Shown here one piece after another: positions 15,164 through 18,906 of a stretch of DNA of 18,906 bases. A program made the translations under genes and the position numbers. The stretch comes from Phycisphaerales bacterium UBA2402 (GTDB lineage: Bacteria > Planctomycetota > Phycisphaerae > Phycisphaerales > UBA1924). Under the pieces are notes generated by a model. It was given only the letters and a program-made list of their open reading frames with translations. It searched no databases and had not been told where the DNA came from. Each line of letters opens with the position of its first letter. Within the stretch, counting starts at the first letter, position 1. The stretch is from assembly GCA_002343715.1 (NCBI GenBank), contig DDSA01000022.1, positions 1 to 18,906 of the forward strand, given 5' to 3'.

Positions 15164-15751
15164 ATGAACCACGCCGCGAAGAGCACCCCTTGCGCTGCGC
15201 GCCGAGCCATGCTCGCCGTGATGTCCTGTATCGTCCTCGCCGTCGGGGCTTGTTCGTCGCCGAGTTCGACGCGTCTTCGGAACGAGGACCTGTCGAGCAC
15301 GGCGGTTGAAATGGCCGGCAAACTCAGCACCGCATCATTCATGCAGGGGCGCACCGCCGAGTCCCCGCCGATGATTGTGGCGATCACGAAAGTCGAGAAT
15401 CTCACGACGGACATCATCCCCCCGTCGGAGCAGTGGTACATGATGGCGAAGGTGCGTGACTCGCTGCCGATCGCCGACCTGAGAGCTACACGCCGCTTGT
15501 ATTTCGTGATCCCCGTCGAACATCTCCGCGAAGGGCAGGAGCGGGGGAACCTGCCCGCCGAGTTCGGCGCGACCCGCGCGCCCACGCACGAGATGGCCGC
15601 GACGTTCCACTCCGCTCGGCGTGCCGCGGGCGTCGATCAGACCGACGCCTATTTGTGCGAGTACCGCGTCACGGAGATCGCCACGGGTGAACTGGTCTGG
15701 TCGGACACGGTCCAGTTCAAGCGCTCCGCAGCGGGCAAGTCGTACGACTGA
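15164..15751 (+). CDS. Second LpoB-like lipoprotein
   Basis: A 195-residue lipoprotein with a signal peptide ending in VGAC (Cys30 or close), then a Ser-rich linker. The core has M-I-V-A-I-T-K-V-E-N-L-T-T-D-I-I-P, equivalent to the LpoB central strand and loop, and Y-R-V-T-E-I-A-T-G-E-L-V-W-S-D near the C-terminus, the same ending as in the upstream gene. The two proteins look like diverged paralogues, not a recent duplication, as most residues differ. ATG 15164 is chosen because it begins the signal peptide; the frame is open further upstream from 15089. No Shine-Dalgarno is evident. The next gene starts 27 bases after its stop. The pair may form a hetero-oligomer or act on different synthases; that is inference. 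Confidence 0.72.
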   Translation: MNHAAKSTPCAARRAMLAVMSCIVLAVGACSSPSSTRLRNEDLSSTAVEMAGKLSTASFMQGRTAESPPMIVAITKVENLTTDIIPPSEQWYMMAKVRDSLPIADLRATRRLYFVIPVEHLREGQERGNLPAEFGATRAPTHEMAATFHSARRAAGVDQTDAYLCEYRVTEIATGELVWSDTVQFKRSAAGKSYD

Positions 15752-15778
15752 CCGGGTTTTCGTTCCTCCTTCCGCAGC

Positions 15779-17485
15779 ATGAACCGCCGCAATCCAATCC
15801 GACGCCCGAGCACGAAGCCCGCGTTTGCGTTATGCCTTGCGGTGTTGAGCTGTGTGGCGTGCTGTGCCCCGCGTTCCAGTCCGACTCTCGCGCAGGCGTT
15901 GACAACGGGCGAGGCATCGCCGGCGATCGTTGATCTCCAGAAGAACTTGCCTTCGGACACGTCCGACCGCTCGTACATCCTTGATCGGATGCGATTGCTC
16001 CTGCTGGGTCTGCTCAACGGCACGCCCGACGAGGTTGAGGAGACAGCGAACCAGACTTTCGCCCTGCTGACTACGCAAGGAATCAACGCCGACAAGACCG
16101 TATCTGCCGCCGTCATTAACGAGCGGGTCAAGATCTGGAAGGGTGAACCCTTTGAGCAGGCCCTGGCCTTTCACTACATCGCGGTGCAGAAAGCCCAGCG
16201 GGGAGAGTGGGATAATGCGCGAGCCGCCGCGGCCTCATCGCTTTTCAGACTAAAGGACTTCGGGGAGAATGAACGCGGCGGGAAACTGACGAGTGCCGAT
16301 CTCGCCCGGCGCGCCGCTCAGCAGGATGCACGCAACCCCGGGGGCGGGGATGTCTATCTTGACAAGGGGTACGTCGCCGTCAAAACTGATTTCGCGCTCG
16401 GGTATCTGATGAGCGCGGTGTCGAACCTCGCCCTCGGGCGGATCGACGAGGCCGCGGACAACTTTCGCGAAGTGCAGACTCTCGACCCGTCGCTCGCTCC
16501 GCTGTGCTCGGATCTGTCATCGCGCCGCTTCAACACCGTGTTGATTGTCGATTACGGCGTTGGCCCCACGAAGGTGGCGTACGGTCCTGACGACTCGCTG
16601 GCCCGCTTCCAGCCTCGACAACCCAGCGATGGCCGTCCGCTGAGCGTCACCACGATCTCACCGACCGGCCGCACCGAGCCCGTGGTCGAGGCCGCCGCGG
16701 CATGTGATGTCAACATCATGGCTCAGAGCCTGATGTGGAACAATCTGGAGGATGTCCGCCGGGCCAAGAGTTTCTTTGGGAACGCCATGATGATCGGCGG
16801 AACGGCGGTCGCGATCGGGGCGAACGACAGCGGTGCGCAACTCGCGGGCCTCGCGGTTGCCGTGGCGGGGTTGCTGGTGAAGGCCAGCGCGCGGGCCGAC
16901 ACGCGGTCGTGCGAGCTGCTGCCGCGGAGCATCTTTGTCGTGCCCGTGTCGATCACGGAGCCGAGCACATCGGTGCTTCTGGAAGTCCCGGGCGATCCCC
17001 GTTCGCGTCTGGTGCTGACCGACCTCTCGCCGCCGCCGACAGCGGCACCGCAACTTCGGTACGCCCGGATCGTGCCATCCCCCGGCCCGTGGGCGTCCGC
17101 GCCAGAGGCGGTCTACGCCAACGCCCGCACGAGGCGCGAGGTCGCGGGGGGCGACTTTCCGTACATCATGGGGGGCAGGTGTGTTCGATTCCCATCGCCC
17201 GACGTGATGGACTCGTACCACCGCGCCGGGAACCTCAAGAACCTCACCGCGGTTGAACTGGAGAGCATATACCGCGAAGAGGGGATCACGTTCACAGTCG
17301 AGGACCAACGCGGCAGGGCCGCCGTGCACATCCTCGAAGGCGGCACTTCCCTGGTTTGCCCACTCGCGGGAACCACCGGTTACAAACGACTCTTCGGTCA
17401 GACTCACCCGCCCTACAGGCCCCGATCGCGTGCGTTGCGCGATTACCTTGAAACACATTCCACGACCCGCTCCTCCCGGCCTTGA
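15779..17485 (+). CDS. COG3014-like TPR lipoprotein
   Basis: A 568-residue exported protein of the poorly characterised COG3014 type. An N-terminal hydrophobic segment (residues 15-30) ends in a cluster of cysteines (VLSCVACC), probably a lipobox, although the exact Cys is unclear. W-K-G-E-P-F-E-Q-A-L-A-F-H-Y-I-A-V (120-136) is the typical GEP-[FY]-E motif of this family. TPR-like helices follow, with a clear unit at 203-240 (G-Y-L-M-S-A-V-S-N-L-A-L-G-R-I-D-E-A). N-T-V-L-I-V-D-Y-G-V-G-P-T-K (252-265) is the second family motif. A Gly/Ala-rich stretch (334-370) could embed in or cross a membrane, and E-L-L-P-R-S-I-F-V-V-P-V begins the last domain. COG3014 genes are repeatedly found with lpoB and ycfL in proteobacteria; this one sits between them. 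No Shine-Dalgarno is visible. Role unknown; I infer a scaffold for the lipoprotein cluster. Confidence 0.72.
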   Translation: MNRRNPIRRPSTKPAFALCLAVLSCVACCAPRSSPTLAQALTTGEASPAIVDLQKNLPSDTSDRSYILDRMRLLLLGLLNGTPDEVEETANQTFALLTTQGINADKTVSAAVINERVKIWKGEPFEQALAFHYIAVQKAQRGEWDNARAAAASSLFRLKDFGENERGGKLTSADLARRAAQQDARNPGGGDVYLDKGYVAVKTDFALGYLMSAVSNLALGRIDEAADNFREVQTLDPSLAPLCSDLSSRRFNTVLIVDYGVGPTKVAYGPDDSLARFQPRQPSDGRPLSVTTISPTGRTEPVVEAAAACDVNIMAQSLMWNNLEDVRRAKSFFGNAMMIGGTAVAIGANDSGAQLAGLAVAVAGLLVKASARADTRSCELLPRSIFVVPVSITEPSTSVLLEVPGDPRSRLVLTDLSPPPTAAPQLRYARIVPSPGPWASAPEAVYANARTRREVAGGDFPYIMGGRCVRFPSPDVMDSYHRAGNLKNLTAVELESIYREEGITFTVEDQRGRAAVHILEGGTSLVCPLAGTTGYKRLFGQTHPPYRPRSRALRDYLETHSTTRSSRP

Positions 17486-17507
17486 CACCCACCACGGAGA
17501 ATCCACC

Positions 17508-17927
17508 ATGCGCCTTGTACTGACGCTCCTTTTCCTTTCCACGCTCACGACGCTCATCGCCTGCAAGAAGGACACGGTGAAGGCGCCTTTCACCCCCAAG
17601 CCCGATGAGCTCTCACGAGAACTCTACCCCCGCGTCGTGTGCGAGAAGCCGCTCGCGGATTGGCTCGTCTCGGGCACCCCGATCGTTCGCCGCGATACAG
17701 GACCGCTCGATGTGACCGTGCCGCTGCGCCTGACAAGCAGCAACCCGAGCCAGTTCGCCCGCACGCAGTACAGGTTCATCTTCCTCGATGCGTCGGGCGT
17801 GCCCATCCGGTCGCAGTCCGAGTGGCGTTACTTTCAACTCGAGCCCCGCAACGAGTTCTTTCTCCGCGGCACCGCCCTCGACACCACGGCGACGGACTGG
17901 CGTTGCGAGATACGCTCGAATCGGTAA
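17508..17927 (+). CDS. YcfL/DUF1425-like lipoprotein
   Basis: A 139-residue lipoprotein. The signal peptide MRLVLTLLFLSTLTTLIAC has a LIAC lipobox at Cys19. The rest is a small beta-rich domain with V-P-L-R-L-T-S-S-N-P, Q-Y-R-F-I-F-L-D-A-S-G and W-R-Y-F-Q-L-E-P, matching the YcfL pattern (strand, T-N/S-N, Q-Y-R-F-x-W/L-x-D-x-x-G, W, L-x-P). In E. coli, ycfL lies beside lpoB, the same partnership as here, and its exact role is unresolved. ATG 17508 has GGAG/GGAGA about 8 bases upstream; a longer open frame from 17253 overlaps the previous gene and is a shadow. It is the last gene of the four-gene lipoprotein cluster and converges on trpS, whose stop lies 65 bases away. Confidence 0.8.
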   Translation: MRLVLTLLFLSTLTTLIACKKDTVKAPFTPKPDELSRELYPRVVCEKPLADWLVSGTPIVRRDTGPLDVTVPLRLTSSNPSQFARTQYRFIFLDASGVPIRSQSEWRYFQLEPRNEFFLRGTALDTTATDWRCEIRSNR

Positions 17928-17992
17928 TCGGACCGCATCGTCGGGCGATCATGTCGGCTCGGTACAAGCCGCAGCAACAGTGGTTCGCTGAA

Positions 17993-18878
17993 CTATCGGA
18001 GGCTGCGCCTGCCGAAATCCATACCCATCGCACTCTTCGCCAGGAACAGCGTTTCCTCCGCAACGAGGTTCGCTCGCGAGGTTCCTTCGCGGATGATCTC
18101 GACGATCCGTTCATCGCCTCCCGGTGACTCAAACTCCGCGCGGCGGGCCCGCATCGGCTCCAGCAGACGGTTGATCGCCTCGGCCACCTCGGCTTTGACG
18201 TGACCATCACCGAGGTTGTCGCCCCGCCGGTAGCGGTCCTTGAGTTCGGTCACTCGCGCTTCATCAGTGATGAAGGCTTCGACAAACTTGAAGAGGACGT
18301 TTTCGGGGTCGCCCGGCTCGGTCGGGCTTTGGCGCCCGGTCGTGATCTTATTGATTTTTTTCAGGACCTCCTTCGGCGGGTCGCTCAGGAAGATGGCGTT
18401 TCCCAGGCTCTTGCTCATCTTCTGCTTGCCGTCACCGACGCCGGGCAGACGTCCGACGCGGCCGATCAGCGCCTCGGGGATGGGGAAGACGCCGCCCGCC
18501 TTTTCATAGTCCTTGTCCTCGGTGCGATTCGGAACGCCGCAGTACAACTGGTCGAACTTGCGGGCGGCCTTGCGGCACATCTCGATGTGCGGGGCCTGAT
18601 CCTCCCCCACGGGGACATACACGGGCCGGAAGGCAAGGATGTCCGCGCACTGACCCACCGTGTACATCGGAAAGCCGAAGGAGTACTTGTCGGCCAGCCC
18701 CTTGGTCTCCAGCTCGTGGATCAGGGTGGGGTTGCCCATCACGTCGTTGAAGGAGAGCAGCATCGCGAAGAACCAGGTCAGTTCCGCGATGGCGGGGACC
18801 TCGGTCTGCAGCACGATGGTGGCCTTCGCGGGATCGATGCCCGCGGCGAGCCAGTCCTTCACGATCTCGATGGTGTCC
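17993..18878 (-). CDS. trpS: Tryptophanyl-tRNA synthetase, N-terminus missing
   Basis: Class I aminoacyl-tRNA synthetase that charges tRNA-Trp with tryptophan in the cytoplasm. About 294 residues are visible. The class I motif KMSKS is at 18407-18421, preceded by P-G-V-G-D-G-K-Q, and V-P-V-G-E-D-Q-A-P-H-I-E-M-C-R-K-A-A is the usual TrpRS substrate-binding segment. L-A-A-G-I-D-P-A-K-A-T-I-V-L-Q at the visible start is typical of about residue 65-85 of TrpRS. The frame runs on without a start codon to 18878, where adapter sequence begins; roughly the first 75-80 residues, including the HIGH-type motif, lie beyond the contig. GTG at 18862 is internal and is not the true start. It converges on the ycfL-like gene and is functionally unrelated to it. 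Confidence 0.95.
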
Positions 18879-18906
18879 AGATCGGAAGAGCGTGGTGTAG
18901 GGGAGG
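18879..18906. other. Illumina adapter read-through at the contig end
   Basis: The last 28 bases begin AGATCGGAAGAGCGT, the invariant start of the TruSeq-type adapter, and continue GTGTAGGG. About 25 of 28 bases match the adapter as I remember it, with differences at 18894, 18903 and 18905. The match starts exactly where sensible TrpRS coding sequence ends. This is not genomic DNA. Confidence 0.93.

Noticed and set aside
1..18906. CRISPR array, tRNA or rRNA gene, insertion sequence
   Set aside because: I saw no regularly spaced repeats, tRNA cloverleaf, rRNA segment, transposase or terminal inverted repeats. By-eye reading can miss a degenerate tRNA.

Overview
The window is a GC-rich fragment of a Gram-negative-type bacterial chromosome, most likely a metagenomic or draft contig. 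Organism: the lipoproteins imply an outer membrane, many starts lack a clear Shine-Dalgarno sequence, and the genes look distant from proteobacterial relatives. Planctomycetota (Phycisphaerae-like) is my best guess, but it is an inference; no rRNA or marker gene in the window proves it. Both ends look artefactual. Positions 1 to about 125 are low-complexity G/C with a 16-C run. Positions 18879-18906 match Illumina adapter read-through at about 25 of 28 bases.

Layout. (1) 3-5774, minus strand: an operon of three SPFH/Band-7 membrane proteins (a polytopic HflK-like protein, HflC, and a second HflK-like protein) followed by an ABC exporter ATPase. (2) 5775-6245: a divergent control region unusually rich in short perfect inverted repeats. 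(3) 6246-7616, plus strand: an ABC-2 type permease, the probable membrane partner of the ATPase at the far end of the SPFH operon. (4) 7629-13544, minus strand: a three-gene operon encoding a LysM/peptidoglycan-binding protein, a 1212-residue coiled-coil plus metzincin-like zinc protease, and an Ig-like-domain protein. (5) 13545-14094: a 550-bp divergent intergenic region, AT-richer around 13850-13960. (6) 14095-14382, plus strand: a PAAR spike-tip protein. (7) 14535-17927, plus strand: four exported, mostly lipoprotein genes (two LpoB-like, one COG3014-like TPR lipoprotein, one YcfL/DUF1425). (8) 17993-18878, minus strand: trpS, cut at its 5' end by the contig edge.

How the genes may work together. 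The SPFH proteins probably form an HflKC-like membrane cage or microdomain, and the linked ABC exporter may be housed or quality-controlled there. The LysM protein, giant protease and Ig-like protein lie opposite a PAAR tip gene. This looks like an orphan cargo cassette for a contractile injection machine (type VI secretion or extracellular injection system), although no VgrG, Hcp, sheath or baseplate gene is present. The LpoB/COG3014/YcfL cluster matches a gene association known from proteobacteria and points to an outer-membrane lipoprotein complex acting on envelope or peptidoglycan synthesis. The strongest candidate for an undescribed system is the PAAR, LysM, coiled-coil metzincin and Ig cassette; the SPFH-ABC arrangement is second.
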